The notes: generated by a model from the sequence alone, not told the origin. DNA of 42,025 bases from Alphaproteobacteria bacterium (GCA_022841525.1 JALHRI010000013.1:1-42025); one strand, 5' to 3'. Counted from the stretch's first letter, positions 1 to 9,367 are shown. Translations and numbers: made by a program.

Positions 1-42
1 AAGGCCAGTGATTACGGTGACTTGTTCAAGCAACCCTATTAG
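1..42 (+). CDS. Possible 3' end of an upstream gene
   Basis: The first reading frame is open from the window edge to a TAG at 40-42 and ends in the residues DYGDLFKQPY. It could be the C-terminus of a gene lying mostly outside the window. A stable hairpin at 89-111 follows it, as would suit the end of a transcript. Thirteen codons are too few to assign a family, and the open frame could be chance. Confidence 0.25.
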   Translation, partial: KASDYGDLFKQPY

Positions 43-88
43 TCTAACATAACAAAACCACTTCTAGTGGTCCAAGCGAAGCGTTACA

Positions 89-111
89 AACCTCCACCTC
101 TGGTGGAGGTT
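89..111. other. Perfect 10-bp stem-loop downstream of the first gene tail
   Basis: AACCTCCACC (89-98) and GGTGGAGGTT (102-111) pair perfectly around a TCT loop. No T-run follows directly; the nearest is a six-T run about 30 bases on. It may be a weak terminator or RNA-stabilising hairpin for the upstream gene, or another small palindromic repeat. The rest of 43-376 holds the repeats at 151-225 and no other gene I can support. Confidence 0.45.
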
Positions 112-150
112 ATGACTTTATAGGCTTTTAACTTGGTTTTTTCTCTCAGC

Positions 151-225
151 TGTCACCCCGTCGCATGACGGGGTCTGCGCCTTGTTATATTTCAGGCGCG
201 GAAGCCGTGATAAACACGGCATGAC
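151..225. repeat. Pair of small palindromic repeat units
   Basis: Two palindromic units lie in tandem. Unit A (151-181) pairs CCCCGTC with GACGGGG, begins TGTCA and ends TCTGCGCC. Unit B (204-225) pairs GCCGTG with CACGGC and ends ATGACA. Both recur nearly word for word at 24389-24457 but in the opposite order (B then A). The shared TGTCA-plus-GC-stem design resembles the dispersed intergenic palindromes known from many proteobacteria. They lie in the leader region upstream of coxB. Confidence 0.75.
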
Positions 226-376
226 AATTTCAACGCAGTGAGCAATATGGTGAAAATTCATCAGCGGGGAAGGCAATTTTGCACAAGGCGAATGTTAAGG
301 GCAATTTACTTGCCAACATCGGGCGAGTTGGTTAGGCATGGCGTGTTTGCTGTTTTATTACCTTCACCCTAACCGC

Positions 377-1393
377 ATGAAGCTCGTAATGATGACTCTT
401 CGCTCGCTCATTTTATTTTTCTTTCTGGCGCTTGGCGCTGCCGCGCTAACGCCTGCTTCTGAGGCTTTGGCCGATAATCATGAGGCAAAGCCTGCTGCTG
501 AAGCCGCCCCCCCAGCGCCCGAAGCCTCAGTAGCACCTGCTGAACCCGAAGTGCCAGCCCTTTCTCCGGAAGCTGCAGAAGAGGCAGTAGCCAAGGTAAC
601 GACGTTTGATGCCGGTAAAGTCATCGGCAATGCCAAGCCCTGGCAGCTGGGCTTTCAGGAAGCCGCCAGTCCGGTGATGGAGCGTTTTCACTGGTTCCAT
701 AATTACCTGCTCTATATTATTACCGCAATCAGCGTGTTCGTGCTGGCGCTGATTGTCTATATCTGCGTGCGGTTTTCCGAAAAGCGTAACCCCAAGGCGC
801 AGCAATTTTCGCACAACTCGACGATTGAAATTATCTGGACGGTGATCCCGATCATCATTCTGGTGGCGATTGCGATCCCTTCGGTGCGCACCCATTTTCA
901 GTATTCGGATAATGAAACCATCATCGCCAATCCTGACTTAACGCTGAAAGTCACCGGCAATCAGTGGTACTGGAGTTATGAGTACCCCGATTTTGGCATC
1001 AGCTTTGATAGCAACATGAAAAAAGACGACGAGTTACTGGAAGGCGAGCCGCGTTTGCTCGCGGTTGATAATCCCATCGTCGTGCCGGTCAATAAAGTGG
1101 TGCGCGTACAGGTCACCAGCGCGGATGTGATTCACGCCTTCGCAATGCCGGCCTTTGGCGTCAAGCAAGATACGGTGCCCGGGCGCTTGAATGAGACCTG
1201 GTTTAAGGCCACCAAAACCGGCATTTATTACGGCCAGTGCTCGGAGCTGTGCGGGAAATTCCACGGCTTCATGCCCATTACCGTGCATGTGGTCAGCGAG
1301 GAAGATTTTAATGCCTGGGTGAAAGGCGCGAAAGTAAAATTCGCATCGCTTTCACGGGCGCCCCTGCAAGTAGCGCACGCCGCGCAGCAATAA
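377..1393 (+). CDS. coxB: Cytochrome c oxidase subunit II (aa3 type)
   Basis: Subunit II of the aa3 oxidase takes electrons from cytochrome c through its binuclear CuA centre on the periplasmic side. From the ATG at 377 (338 aa) the protein has a Sec-type signal peptide, an Ala/Pro/Glu-rich linker, two membrane helices (about 110-133 and 149-170), the aromatic electron-entry motif QWYWSYEY (about 196-203) and a complete CuA site: H253, C288, E290, C292, H296 and M299 in [12 protein letters not shown]. An upstream ATG at 338 would add 13 residues ahead of the signal peptide, and one at 392 would remove five; none has a strong ribosome site, and 377 gives the most natural signal sequence. It is the first gene of the oxidase operon, 19 nt before coxA. 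Confidence 0.97.
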   Translation: MKLVMMTLRSLILFFFLALGAAALTPASEALADNHEAKPAAEAAPPAPEASVAPAEPEVPALSPEAAEEAVAKVTTFDAGKVIGNAKPWQLGFQEAASPVMERFHWFHNYLLYIITAISVFVLALIVYICVRFSEKRNPKAQQFSHNSTIEIIWTVIPIIILVAIAIPSVRTHFQYSDNETIIANPDLTLKVTGNQWYWSYEYPDFGISFDSNMKKDDELLEGEPRLLAVDNPIVVPVNKVVRVQVTSADVIHAFAMPAFGVKQDTVPGRLNETWFKATKTGIYYGQCSELCGKFHGFMPITVHVVSEEDFNAWVKGAKVKFASLSRAPLQVAHAAQQ

Positions 1394-1412
1394 GTTACGA
1401 CGAGGAACGATT

Positions 1413-3059
1413 ATGAACGCACACGCATCTGCTCACTCGCACGATCATCATGACCATCACGACACGCCCGGGTTTTTCACCCGCTGGTTTTGTTCGACCA
1501 ACCATAAAGATATCGGCGTGCTGTACCTGATTTACGCAGTGATTGCCGGTCTTTTGGGCGCGGCCTTTTCCATCGCTCTACGCGCGGAGCTGCAATTTCC
1601 TGGCGATCAGGTATTTGATGGTAATTATCACCTCTACAACGTGATGCTCACTGCGCATGCGTTTTTAATGGTGTTCTTCCTGATCATGCCGGCGTTGATT
1701 GGCGGCTTTGGAAACTATTTCGTGCCGCTGATGATCGGCGCGCCGGACATGGCCTTTCCGCGCATGAACAACATTTCGTTCTGGCTGCTGGTGCCTTCCT
1801 TGATTCTGCTGATTGCCTCTGCCGTCGTGGGCGCAGGTGAAGCACGCGGTGTTGGTACAGGCTGGACGGTGTACCCGCCGCTATCGGTGCAAGATGGTCT
1901 GCATAAAGGCATGGCGCTGGAGATGGCGATTTTCTCGCTGCACCTTGCTGGTATTTCCTCCATTTTAGGGGCGATCAATTTTATCGTTACCATTTTCAAT
2001 ATGCGCGCGCCGGGCATGACGCTCACGAAAATGCCGCTGTTTGCCTGGGCGATTTTGCTTACCGCGTTCTTGCTGCTACTGGCACTTCCCGTGCTCGGCG
2101 GTGCGATCACCATGCTGCTCACTGACCGTAATCTGGGCACCAACTTCTTCAACCCTGCAGGCGGTGGTGATCCGGTCTTGTTCCAGCATTTATTCTGGTT
2201 CTTCGGCCATCCGGAAGTATATGTACTGATTCTGCCTGCCTTCGGCGTGATTTCCGAAGTGGTGGCAACCTTTTCCAAAAAGCCGGTGTTTGGTTATTTA
2301 GGCATGGTCGGGGCGATGGCCTCCATCGGCGTGCTGGGTTTTGTGGTATGGGCGCACCATATGTTCACCGTGGGTCTCGATCCGGATACGGAAGCCTACT
2401 ACATGCTGGCGACCATGGTGATCGCGGTGCCGACGGGGATTAAAATCTTCTCCTGGCTGGCGACGATGTGGGGCGGTTCGATTAAATTTTCTACCCCGAT
2501 GATTTTTGCCATCGGCTTTATTTTCCTGTTCACCGTTGGCGGCGTGACCGGCGTGGTGCTGGCCAATAATGCCATCGATGTGGCGATGCATGACACCTAT
2601 TATGTGGTGGCGCATTTTCACTACGCGATGAGTCTGGGCGCGCTGTTTGGCGTGTTCACCGCCTTTTATTACTGGATACCGAAAATGTCGGGCTACCAGT
2701 ATTCGGAGTGGATGGCGAAACTGCATTTCTGGGTGTTCTTCATTGGCACCAACCTCACCTTCTTCCCGCAACATTTCCTTGGTCTTGCGGGCATGCCGCG
2801 CCGCATCCCCGACTATCCGGATGTGTATGCCGGCTTTAACTACTGGTCATCGATCGGCTCGTACATTGCGGGTGCCGGTGCGATCTGGTTTTTGGTCGTC
2901 GTCGCCGAGATGTTTATTGCCAAGCGCAAGGCCGGTAATAATCCGTGGGGCGAGGGTGCCACCACACTGGAATGGACGCTGCCTTCACCGCCGCCATTCC
3001 ATACGTTTGAAACCCAGCCCACCATCACGGCCGATGCGGCGTACCCGCATCGTCACTAA
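1413..3059 (+). CDS. coxA: Cytochrome c oxidase subunit I (aa3 type)
   Basis: Catalytic subunit of the heme-copper oxidase that reduces O2 to water and pumps protons. The 548-aa product has the usual twelve-helix pattern. Ligands are all visible: H82 and H403 for low-spin heme a, H401 for heme a3, and H266, H315 and H316 for CuB, with the cross-linked Tyr Y270 in GHPEVY. The D-channel Asp (D112 in GAPDMAFPR), the gating E268 and the K-channel Lys (K344 in PTGIK) mark a type A1 enzyme. The N-terminus is His-rich (residues 4-16), which is unusual but not unique. GAGGAA lies upstream of the ATG. The stop codon directly abuts the start of ctaB. Confidence 0.98.
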   Translation: MNAHASAHSHDHHDHHDTPGFFTRWFCSTNHKDIGVLYLIYAVIAGLLGAAFSIALRAELQFPGDQVFDGNYHLYNVMLTAHAFLMVFFLIMPALIGGFGNYFVPLMIGAPDMAFPRMNNISFWLLVPSLILLIASAVVGAGEARGVGTGWTVYPPLSVQDGLHKGMALEMAIFSLHLAGISSILGAINFIVTIFNMRAPGMTLTKMPLFAWAILLTAFLLLLALPVLGGAITMLLTDRNLGTNFFNPAGGGDPVLFQHLFWFFGHPEVYVLILPAFGVISEVVATFSKKPVFGYLGMVGAMASIGVLGFVVWAHHMFTVGLDPDTEAYYMLATMVIAVPTGIKIFSWLATMWGGSIKFSTPMIFAIGFIFLFTVGGVTGVVLANNAIDVAMHDTYYVVAHFHYAMSLGALFGVFTAFYYWIPKMSGYQYSEWMAKLHFWVFFIGTNLTFFPQHFLGLAGMPRRIPDYPDVYAGFNYWSSIGSYIAGAGAIWFLVVVAEMFIAKRKAGNNPWGEGATTLEWTLPSPPPFHTFETQPTITADAAYPHRH

Positions 3060-3989
3060 TTGTTCGTGAACGCGCACGCACATACGCTGTCTGAAACATC
3101 CGCCAGCGCGTCTTCGATGCGCGATTACGTCACGCTGCTCAAGCCCGGCGTGATGAGTCTGGTGGTGTTTACCGGCGCGTGCGGCTTGTGGCTGGCACCG
3201 GGAAATCTTCACCCCTTCATGCAGTTCATTAGCGTGCTTGCCATTGCGATGGGTTCTGGCGCCGGTGCGGCGATCAACATGTGGTATGACCGCGATATTG
3301 ATGCGATCATGCGCCGCACGCAAAAACGGCCGCTACCCAGTGGTCGCATCGCGGCGGATGATTCACTGGTGATGGGGATCATGCTGAGCATCGCCTCAGT
3401 AGCACTTTTAGGATTGGCCAGCAACTGGGTGGCCGCTGCATGGCTGGCGTTTGCGATTTTCTTTTACGCCGTTATTTACACGATGGGGCTGAAACGCTTC
3501 ACACCGCAGAACATTGTGATCGGCGGCGCGGCCGGAGCTTTTCCGGCGGTGATTGGCTGGGCAGCGGTGAGCGGTGAAGCGTTCTCGCTCATGCCGTGGA
3601 TGATGTTTGCGACCGTGTTTTTCTGGACGCCGCCGCATTTCTGGGCACTCGCCCTCTACCGCCACGAGGATTATAAAACCGCGAACGTGCCCATGCTGCC
3701 AGTGGTGGCGGGTATGGCTTCCACCAAGCGCCATATCGTGGCGTACAGTGTGCTCCTGCTCATTGCTTCCTTAAGCCCGCTACTGGCTGGCGCGGGGATG
3801 CTGTATGCTGTGGCCGCGACGGTGCTGAGCGTGCAGTTTCTACGCCACGCCATTCGCACCGCGCGCAGCGATGATGCCAAAGTGGCGATGAAACTCTTTG
3901 GCTATTCCATCTTATATTTATTCCTGCTGTTTGCAGCGTTAGTCATCGATCATTGGGGAGTGCACCATGCCCTTATCACCGCAGCATAA
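3060..3989 (+). CDS. ctaB: Protoheme IX farnesyltransferase (heme O synthase)
   Basis: Integral membrane UbiA-family prenyltransferase that farnesylates heme B to heme O, the first step toward the heme A used by the aa3 oxidase. The 309-aa sequence has the prenyl-diphosphate Mg-binding motif NxxxDxxxD (N73, D77, D81) followed by RRTQKRPLPSGR, the second-loop YRHEDYKTANVPMLP motif, and about eight or nine hydrophobic segments. I start it at the TTG at 3060, which touches the coxA TAA and implies translational coupling. GTG 3066 or ATG 3117 are alternatives; the family usually has a short N-terminal extension before DYxxLLKP, so an upstream start is favoured. The symbol cyoE is also used. Confidence 0.95.
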   Translation: MFVNAHAHTLSETSASASSMRDYVTLLKPGVMSLVVFTGACGLWLAPGNLHPFMQFISVLAIAMGSGAGAAINMWYDRDIDAIMRRTQKRPLPSGRIAADDSLVMGIMLSIASVALLGLASNWVAAAWLAFAIFFYAVIYTMGLKRFTPQNIVIGGAAGAFPAVIGWAAVSGEAFSLMPWMMFATVFFWTPPHFWALALYRHEDYKTANVPMLPVVAGMASTKRHIVAYSVLLLIASLSPLLAGAGMLYAVAATVLSVQFLRHAIRTARSDDAKVAMKLFGYSILYLFLLFAALVIDHWGVHHALITAA

Positions 3990-4083
3990 AACCCAGCGCA
4001 GCAAGAACTTCACGCTGATGGCGATTTTACTTGCCGTGGTTGGGATATTATTTGCGATGACGATGATTCGCGTCGGCGGCTGA
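3967..4083 (+). CDS. Small single-span membrane protein of the cox operon (CoxF-like)
   Basis: A 38-codon frame starts at the ATG at 3967, inside the last 23 nt of ctaB, and ends at TGA 4081-4083, six nt before ctaG. It has a basic N-terminus (HKTQRSKN) followed by one membrane helix (about residues 15-35). Small one-helix proteins at exactly this place, between ctaB and ctaG, are a regular feature of alphaproteobacterial oxidase operons and are often labelled CoxF. Position, overlap and topology argue for a real gene. Its function is not established; a role in subunit I assembly is only an inference. Confidence 0.75.
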   Translation: MPLSPQHKTQRSKNFTLMAILLAVVGILFAMTMIRVGG

Positions 4084-4089
4084 TGACGC

Positions 4090-4626
4090 ATGCAGGCGGC
4101 GAATAAAAAACTAGCACTCTCGCTGAGTATGATTGCTCTCGGCATGGTGATGCTTTCCTTCGCCGCGGTGCCGCTCTACCGTATTTTTTGTCAGGTGACT
4201 GGTTTTGGTGGCACGCCTATGGTGGCCGAGACTGCCCGCGAAAACGTGTTGCCGCGCGAGCTGACGGTCAGCTTTGTTGCCAACACGGATCGTGCGATGC
4301 CCTGGCGTTTTGTGCCTAACCAGCCGAAAGTGAAAGTGCATATCGGCGAATCGAAGCTCATAAGTTACCGCGCGGAAAACCTTACTCAGCGCGACATTAC
4401 GGGCATGGCGACCTTTAATGTTACGCCGCATGCGGCCGGAAAATATTTCACCAAAGTGCAGTGTTTTTGTTTCGAGAATCAGACCCTCAAGGCCGGTGAG
4501 CGGGTGAACATGCCTGTGTCATTTTTCATCGATCCGGCACTCGCCAGTGACCGCGCGCTGCGCGGGCTGACAAATATCACTTTATCTTACACGTTTTTTA
4601 ATGTTGAAACGTCAGGTAAGCTCTAA
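4090..4626 (+). CDS. ctaG: Cytochrome c oxidase assembly protein CtaG/Cox11 (CuB insertion)
   Basis: Cox11-family copper chaperone needed to form the CuB site of subunit I. The 178-aa protein has one N-terminal membrane anchor (about residues 8-28), the conserved Cys after it (C34 in RIFCQVTGFGGT) and the copper-binding C-F-C motif (C125, C127 in VQCFCFENQ), ahead of an immunoglobulin-like beta domain. Length and motifs are standard. It starts six nt after the small membrane protein gene and is followed by a 185-nt gap with a GC-rich inverted repeat before coxC. Confidence 0.97.
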   Translation: MQAANKKLALSLSMIALGMVMLSFAAVPLYRIFCQVTGFGGTPMVAETARENVLPRELTVSFVANTDRAMPWRFVPNQPKVKVHIGESKLISYRAENLTQRDITGMATFNVTPHAAGKYFTKVQCFCFENQTLKAGERVNMPVSFFIDPALASDRALRGLTNITLSYTFFNVETSGKL

Positions 4627-4661
4627 CTTGCCAAGACGAGTTGATGAGGGTGCCTCTCGAA

Positions 4662-4760
4662 CTCCTCCCCCCTCGCGGGGGAGGTGGGGAGGGGGGAGAT
4701 GGGTTGTCCGTGTCCTTTCACGCACCCCCACCCCATCCCTCCCCCGTAAAGGGGGAGGGC
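4662..4760. repeat. GC-rich composite inverted repeat inside the cox operon
   Basis: The gap between ctaG and coxC holds two G/C-block hairpins: CTCCCC...GGGGAG near 4664-4682 and CCCTCCCCC...GGGGGAGGG near 4737-4759. Each half is also roughly the reverse complement of the other, with G-rich blocks around 4685-4696 answering C-rich blocks around 4723-4740, so the whole unit can fold as one long imperfect stem. This is the kind of short intergenic repeat found dispersed in alphaproteobacterial genomes. Here it separates two genes that are expected to be co-transcribed. Confidence 0.7.
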
Positions 4761-4811
4761 GTACTCGTGGCGCACGTGAACGCTGACTAACTTTTGCCGA
4801 TGAGGTATTTC

Positions 4812-5630
4812 ATGTCCGGACATCAGAATCATCCGTACCATCTGGTCAACCCCAGCCCCTGGCCGCTACTGACATCGTTTGCGATGCTGTCGCTCACCGT
4901 CTTCGGTGCGATGGCGCTGCATAAAGATCCGGTGGGCTTGCCGGGCGTATTTCTCTCGCTGGCGGCGGTGGCATATTTTGCGATGCGCTGGTGGCGCGAT
5001 GTGATCAAAGAAGGCGTGCATGAGCATGCGCATACCAAAGAAGTCTCGCGCGGGCTGCGTGCCGGCATGGCGCTGTTTATTGTGTCAGAAGTGATGTTTT
5101 TTGCGGCGTTTTTCTGGGCATTTTTCAATGCCTCGCTATTTCCGAAACTGCCATTAGAAGATGTCTGGGCGATTGCTGAAGGGCCGTGGCCGCCCAAAGG
5201 CATCATCACCTTTGATGCGTGGGATCTGCCCTTCATGAACACCCTGATCCTGCTGCTTTCAGGCACTACCGTGACCTGGGCACATCACGCGCTGGTGCAT
5301 GGCGACCGCGAGGGGCTGAAGAAAGGCCTGTGGTGCACGGTGGGTCTCGGCGCGCTGTTTAGCTGCCTGCAAGCCTATGAATATGCCCACGCCGCCTTCG
5401 GCATGGCCGATACGGTGTACGGCACCACCTTCTATCTGGCGACCGGATTTCACGGTGCACACGTGATCATTGGCACCATTTTTCTTGCCGTATGTCTGCG
5501 CCGCGCCTACACGGGCACGCTGCAGCAAAAGCAGCATCTGGGCTTTGAATTTGCCGCCTGGTACTGGCATTTCGTCGATGTGGTGTGGCTGTTCTTATTC
5601 GTCGCCATTTACTGGTGGGGCTCGAACTAG
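4812..5630 (+). CDS. coxC: Cytochrome c oxidase subunit III (aa3 type)
   Basis: Subunit III stabilises the proton-uptake path and active-site lifetime of the aa3 oxidase. The 272-aa protein has seven hydrophobic segments, the conserved lipid-pocket Glu E93 in [14 protein letters not shown], the HHALVHGD motif (H158, H159), [10 protein letters not shown] (H214, H217) and the terminal [12 protein letters not shown] signature. I start it at ATG 4812 because TGAGG lies seven nt upstream and the product then begins [12 protein letters not shown], as family members do. Frames opening at TTG 4794 or ATG 4800 add four to six residues without a better ribosome site. Confidence 0.97.
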   Translation: MSGHQNHPYHLVNPSPWPLLTSFAMLSLTVFGAMALHKDPVGLPGVFLSLAAVAYFAMRWWRDVIKEGVHEHAHTKEVSRGLRAGMALFIVSEVMFFAAFFWAFFNASLFPKLPLEDVWAIAEGPWPPKGIITFDAWDLPFMNTLILLLSGTTVTWAHHALVHGDREGLKKGLWCTVGLGALFSCLQAYEYAHAAFGMADTVYGTTFYLATGFHGAHVIIGTIFLAVCLRRAYTGTLQQKQHLGFEFAAWYWHFVDVVWLFLFVAIYWWGSN

Positions 5631-5644
5631 AAAGGGGGAAACCC

Positions 5645-5992
5645 TTGGACGTGCTGCCACTCATTAGTCTGCGCGCGGTGCTGAAATCGCGTTGTCCGCG
5701 CTGTGGGCAGGGGGCGATGTACCGCTCGATCATTGCACTGAAACCTCAATGTACGCACTGCGCGTTGCCCTTCGCCCGCGCCGATGTGGGCGATGGCCCG
5801 GCCTTCTTCGCCATTATGCTGGTCGGGTTTTTAGTAACAACACTGGCGGCATGGGTGGAGATTGCTTATGCACCCACGTACCTGCTGCATGCGCTGCTAT
5901 GGCTGCCGCTGACCCTGATGCTTAGCGTGCTCGTCATTCGTGTCAGCAAGGCGTATCTGGTGCATGCGGCGTATCGATTTGAACGGCTTTAG
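5645..5992 (+). CDS. DUF983 family membrane protein with N-terminal zinc ribbon
   Basis: A 115-aa protein whose N-terminus has two Cys pairs, CPRCGQG and CTHC, as in a zinc ribbon, followed by two hydrophobic segments. That is the DUF983 layout, and such genes regularly sit between coxC and SURF1 in Alphaproteobacteria. The biochemical role is unknown; involvement in oxidase assembly is inferred from this conserved position. I start it at TTG 5645, four to seven nt after a GGGGGAA ribosome site; GTG 5651 is possible. A longer frame opening at 5585 would overlap coxC by 46 nt and is less likely. Confidence 0.88.
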   Translation: MDVLPLISLRAVLKSRCPRCGQGAMYRSIIALKPQCTHCALPFARADVGDGPAFFAIMLVGFLVTTLAAWVEIAYAPTYLLHALLWLPLTLMLSVLVIRVSKAYLVHAAYRFERL

Positions 5993-6002
5993 GCGAGGCA
6001 TT

Positions 6003-6698
6003 ATGCGTGCATCCTTTACCAAACCCACCAAAGCAGCGTGGTTCTTTTTTCTCACCGGCATGATCACCACGGTGAGTCTGGGCATCTGGCAAATCCAGCG
6101 GCTGGAGGAAAAAACCGCGCTGATCGCGCGCATTGAGCAGGCGCAGCAGGGCGAGGCGGTGAGCGATATTCCACGCGAAGAAGCAGCACTGAGGGCGCTC
6201 GAGTTCTATCCGGTCACGCTTACCGGCATGTGGGTGAGAGATGTGCATTTTACCATCGCCGCGCGCTATTTTCGCGGCACGGTGGGTTATCATTTGCTGC
6301 AGCCCTTAACGCTGGCAGATGGCCGCGTCGCGCTGGTGAATCGCGGCTGGATTGCCCCCGAAATGAAAGACAGGCCGCCGCTGGAATCAGGCCGCGCGCG
6401 GCTGACGGCCACGCTGCGCATCGGTGCCGATCGCAACTGGTTCACGCCTGAAAGCCAGCCGGAGAAAAATATGTGGTTCGGCCGCGACGTGGCTGCAATG
6501 AGCGCGCATGCAGGCCTCAAACAGATAGTGCCGGCGACGTTTGACGTCATCGCCCCCATTGTTAAGGGTGAGTTTCCGGTGCCTTCCGGCGGAGAAATCA
6601 AACTACGCAACGATCACTTAAGCTATATTCTCACCTGGTTTGGGATTGCGCTGGGCATGATCGTCATTTTCGTGCTCTCGCACCGCAAGAAGGGCTAG
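6003..6698 (+). CDS. SURF1 family cytochrome c oxidase assembly protein
   Basis: SURF1/Shy1 proteins help deliver heme A to subunit I. The 231-aa product has the family topology: one helix near the N-terminus (about 12-30) ending in the LGIWQIQRLEEK motif, a large periplasmic domain with VNRGWI, and a second helix at the C-terminus (about 208-226) followed by a basic tail. ATG 6003 is preceded by AGGCGAGG, making it a better start than the frame opening at 5940, which lies inside the DUF983 gene. It is the last oxidase gene of the cluster, 34 nt before thrC. Confidence 0.95.
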   Translation: MRASFTKPTKAAWFFFLTGMITTVSLGIWQIQRLEEKTALIARIEQAQQGEAVSDIPREEAALRALEFYPVTLTGMWVRDVHFTIAARYFRGTVGYHLLQPLTLADGRVALVNRGWIAPEMKDRPPLESGRARLTATLRIGADRNWFTPESQPEKNMWFGRDVAAMSAHAGLKQIVPATFDVIAPIVKGEFPVPSGGEIKLRNDHLSYILTWFGIALGMIVIFVLSHRKKG

Positions 6699-6731
6699 GC
6701 GCGTGGGCGCAACTGCGCTATAAATCCGCGC

Positions 6732-8108
6732 ATGCGGTATATTTCCACACGCGGCGATGCGCCGGTTTTGAACTTTCATGAAGCCCTGCTTGCCGGACTG
6801 GCGAGCGATGGCGGGCTGTATCTGCCCGAAAGCGTGCCGCAGTTTTCTGCCGCTGAGCTTCGCAGTTTTAGTGGACTTTCCTACGCCGAGTTAGCCACGC
6901 GCATTCTGCTGCCGTTCGTTGAGCCCTGCATTTCTGAAGCCGAACTGGCTGCCATGTGTGCGCGCGCGTACGGCAGTTTTTCGCATCCGGCGACGGCACC
7001 GCTGGTGCAGATCGCGCCGAATCATTTCATTGCCGAATTATTTCACGGCCCGACGCTGGCGTTTAAGGATTTTGCACTGCAACTGCTTGGCCATTTCATG
7101 GAGCACGCGCTTTGCGCCCATGAGAAGCAGGCGCTGGTACTGGGTGCCACTTCCGGCGATACCGGATCGGCGGCGATTGCTGGCCTGCGCGGCAGGCGCA
7201 ACCTGCATATCGTGATTTTATATCCTGACGGCAGACCTTCCAGCGTGCAGCGCAAGCAAATGACCACCACCGGCGATGCCAACGTGCACCCTCTGGCAGT
7301 GGCCGGCACGTTTGATGATTGCCAGGATCTGGTAAAAGCGATGTTTGTGCACCCGCGTTTTCGCGACAGACTGCTGGCGGTGAACTCGATCAATATCGCC
7401 CGCGTGCTGGCGCAGATTGTCTATTACCTCTCTACCGCACTGACGCTCGGCGCGCCGGATCGGCGGGTAAGTTTTTCGGTGCCCACCGGCAATTTCGGCG
7501 ATGTGTACGCGGGCTATCTGGCTAAAAAAATGGGGCTGCCGATTCAGCGACTGATGATTGCCACCAACGCCAACGATATTCTCGCGCGCTGCGTACACAG
7601 AGGCGAATACCGCATGCAGCCAGTTTCGGCGACCCTATCGCCGAGTATGGATATTCAAATCGCCAGTAATTTTGAGCGGCTGTTGTTTGATCTCATGCAG
7701 CGCGACGGCCACGCGGTGGCAGCGGCTATTTCGCAGCTGCGCAGCAGCGGCAGCCTAACCCTCACGCCTGCGCAGCACGCAGTATTTATCCGCGATTTTG
7801 ATGCGCACCGTGTGGATGATGCGCAAACGATCACCACCATGCAGCAGGTGCTTCATGATACGGGTTACCTGCTCGATCCGCATACCGCCACGGGCGTTGC
7901 GGCCGCGCATGCTCTGGCAGATCGCAGCGTACCCATCATCACGCTGGCCACCGCACACCCGGCCAAATTTCCCGACATTGTACGCCGTGCCTGCCGTATG
8001 GAGGCACCGGTGCCAGAGCGCTTACAGCACGCGCTAAATGCACCCGAGCACAGCGTGAAACTGGCAAACGACAAGGCTGCACTGATTCACTATCTGGAGA
8101 AACTATGA
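6732..8108 (+). CDS. thrC: Threonine synthase
   Basis: PLP-dependent enzyme that turns O-phospho-L-homoserine into threonine. The 458-aa product begins MRYISTRGDAP, as is typical of the family's N-terminal domain, and carries the PLP-binding lysine K112 in PTLAFKDFALQLLG, the SGDTGSAA phosphate-binding loop and the SVPTGNFGDVYAGY motif. The length fits the long (E. coli/yeast-like) class. The gene overlaps the next one by four nt (ATGA), so the two are translated together. thrC next to an M16 peptidase downstream of SURF1 is a recurring alphaproteobacterial arrangement. Confidence 0.97.
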   Translation: MRYISTRGDAPVLNFHEALLAGLASDGGLYLPESVPQFSAAELRSFSGLSYAELATRILLPFVEPCISEAELAAMCARAYGSFSHPATAPLVQIAPNHFIAELFHGPTLAFKDFALQLLGHFMEHALCAHEKQALVLGATSGDTGSAAIAGLRGRRNLHIVILYPDGRPSSVQRKQMTTTGDANVHPLAVAGTFDDCQDLVKAMFVHPRFRDRLLAVNSINIARVLAQIVYYLSTALTLGAPDRRVSFSVPTGNFGDVYAGYLAKKMGLPIQRLMIATNANDILARCVHRGEYRMQPVSATLSPSMDIQIASNFERLLFDLMQRDGHAVAAAISQLRSSGSLTLTPAQHAVFIRDFDAHRVDDAQTITTMQQVLHDTGYLLDPHTATGVAAAHALADRSVPIITLATAHPAKFPDIVRRACRMEAPVPERLQHALNAPEHSVKLANDKAALIHYLEKL

Positions 8109-9367
8109 CCTACCGCATTGATGTACTGAGTAACGGACTGCGCGTGGCAAGCGAGGCCATCGCGCATGCGCATTCCGCCGCATTTGCGATTGCGGTGAAT
8201 GTTGGCGCCCGTCATGAAACGAACGATCAGCAAGGCATTTCGCACCTGATCGAACATATGGCCTTCAAAGGCACCTCGCGCCTGAGCGCCAAAGAAATCG
8301 CCGAAGCGTTTGATTTAATGGGCGGGGATATTAACGCCTACACCTCGCACGAACACACGGTGTACTACGCCAAAGTGCTGAAAGAATATGCTGCGGACGC
8401 GCTAAAATTGCTCTGCGAAATTGTCGCCGATCCCGCACTGGCCGAGGACGAACTGGCCCGTGAACGCGAGGTGATTTTGCAAGAAATCGCGATGCATGAA
8501 GACTCACCCGATTCGCTGGTGTTCGATTTATTTCAGGCCAGCTGCTACGGCGATAGCCCGCTGGGTCGCAGCATTTTAGGCACTACAGATTCCGTGCGCG
8601 CCCACCGCCGTGAGGCGCTGGCGCACTATATTCGCAGCCATTATGTGCCCGGCCGCATGGTGATTACGGCCGCCGGCGCCGTCGATCACACGCGCGTGCG
8701 CGAGGTGGTAGAGCAGGCATTTTCTCATGTGCCTTTAAGCGAAACGCTGCAGCCACTGACCACGGCTAAGTTTATTGGCGCGCGGCAAAAACACGTCAAA
8801 ACACTGGAGCAGGTGCAGGTTGTTCTCGGCTATGAAGCTGTCCCCTCGCATCACGATGATTTTATGGCGCTGCAGGTCTTTACCACCATGCTGGGTGGCG
8901 GCATGTCGTCGCGGTTATTTCAGGAAATTCGCGAAAGGCTGGGCTTATGTTACAGCGTGTCGAGTTTTATGACCGGCTATCAGGATAGCGGGGTGCTGGG
9001 CGTTTATTCCGCCTGCGCGCGCGAGCAACTTCCTGAGCTTTTAGGTGCCATTTTGCGCGTGCTGGATTCTGCATCTGCGCCGCCCTCTGCAGACGAACTG
9101 CTGCGCGCGAAAAACCAGCTCAAAGCCGGTATCGTGATGACGCGCGAGAGCACCAGTTCGATTGCCGAATGGATGGCGCGGCATCTGCTGGTGTACGGCC
9201 GCTACCGTCCGGCGGAAGAATTACTGGCCAGTATTGAAGCCATCACGCCCGATCACATGCGGGCGCTCTATGCACGCTACGTTCAGGGGCTAAGCCCTGC
9301 GCTGAGCCTGCTGGGGCCAGTCAAAGGCATGGATCATTTGCTGAAAGAACCTGCCCGTGCCGCATGA
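8105..9367 (+). CDS. M16 family zinc metallopeptidase (mitochondrial processing peptidase-like)
   Basis: A 420-aa member of the pitrilysin/M16B family. The inverted zinc motif HxxEH is intact (H47, E50, H51 in HLIEHMAFKGT) and the third ligand is probably E127 in EREVILQEIAMHED, the usual distance away. The C-terminal half has the GGGMSSRLFQEIRERLGLCY segment characteristic of the mitochondrial processing peptidase beta / bacterial YmxG-like group. Natural substrates are unknown. It overlaps thrC by four nt at its start and the pseudouridine synthase gene by 11 nt at its end. Confidence 0.93.
   Translation: MTYRIDVLSNGLRVASEAIAHAHSAAFAIAVNVGARHETNDQQGISHLIEHMAFKGTSRLSAKEIAEAFDLMGGDINAYTSHEHTVYYAKVLKEYAADALKLLCEIVADPALAEDELAREREVILQEIAMHEDSPDSLVFDLFQASCYGDSPLGRSILGTTDSVRAHRREALAHYIRSHYVPGRMVITAAGAVDHTRVREVVEQAFSHVPLSETLQPLTTAKFIGARQKHVKTLEQVQVVLGYEAVPSHHDDFMALQVFTTMLGGGMSSRLFQEIRERLGLCYSVSSFMTGYQDSGVLGVYSACAREQLPELLGAILRVLDSASAPPSADELLRAKNQLKAGIVMTRESTSSIAEWMARHLLVYGRYRPAEELLASIEAITPDHMRALYARYVQGLSPALSLLGPVKGMDHLLKEPARAA

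Noticed and set aside
1715-2278. 187-codon minus-strand frame inside coxA
   Set aside because: coxA is fully supported by ligand motifs; the antisense frame is low-complexity and typical of shadows in GC-rich genes.
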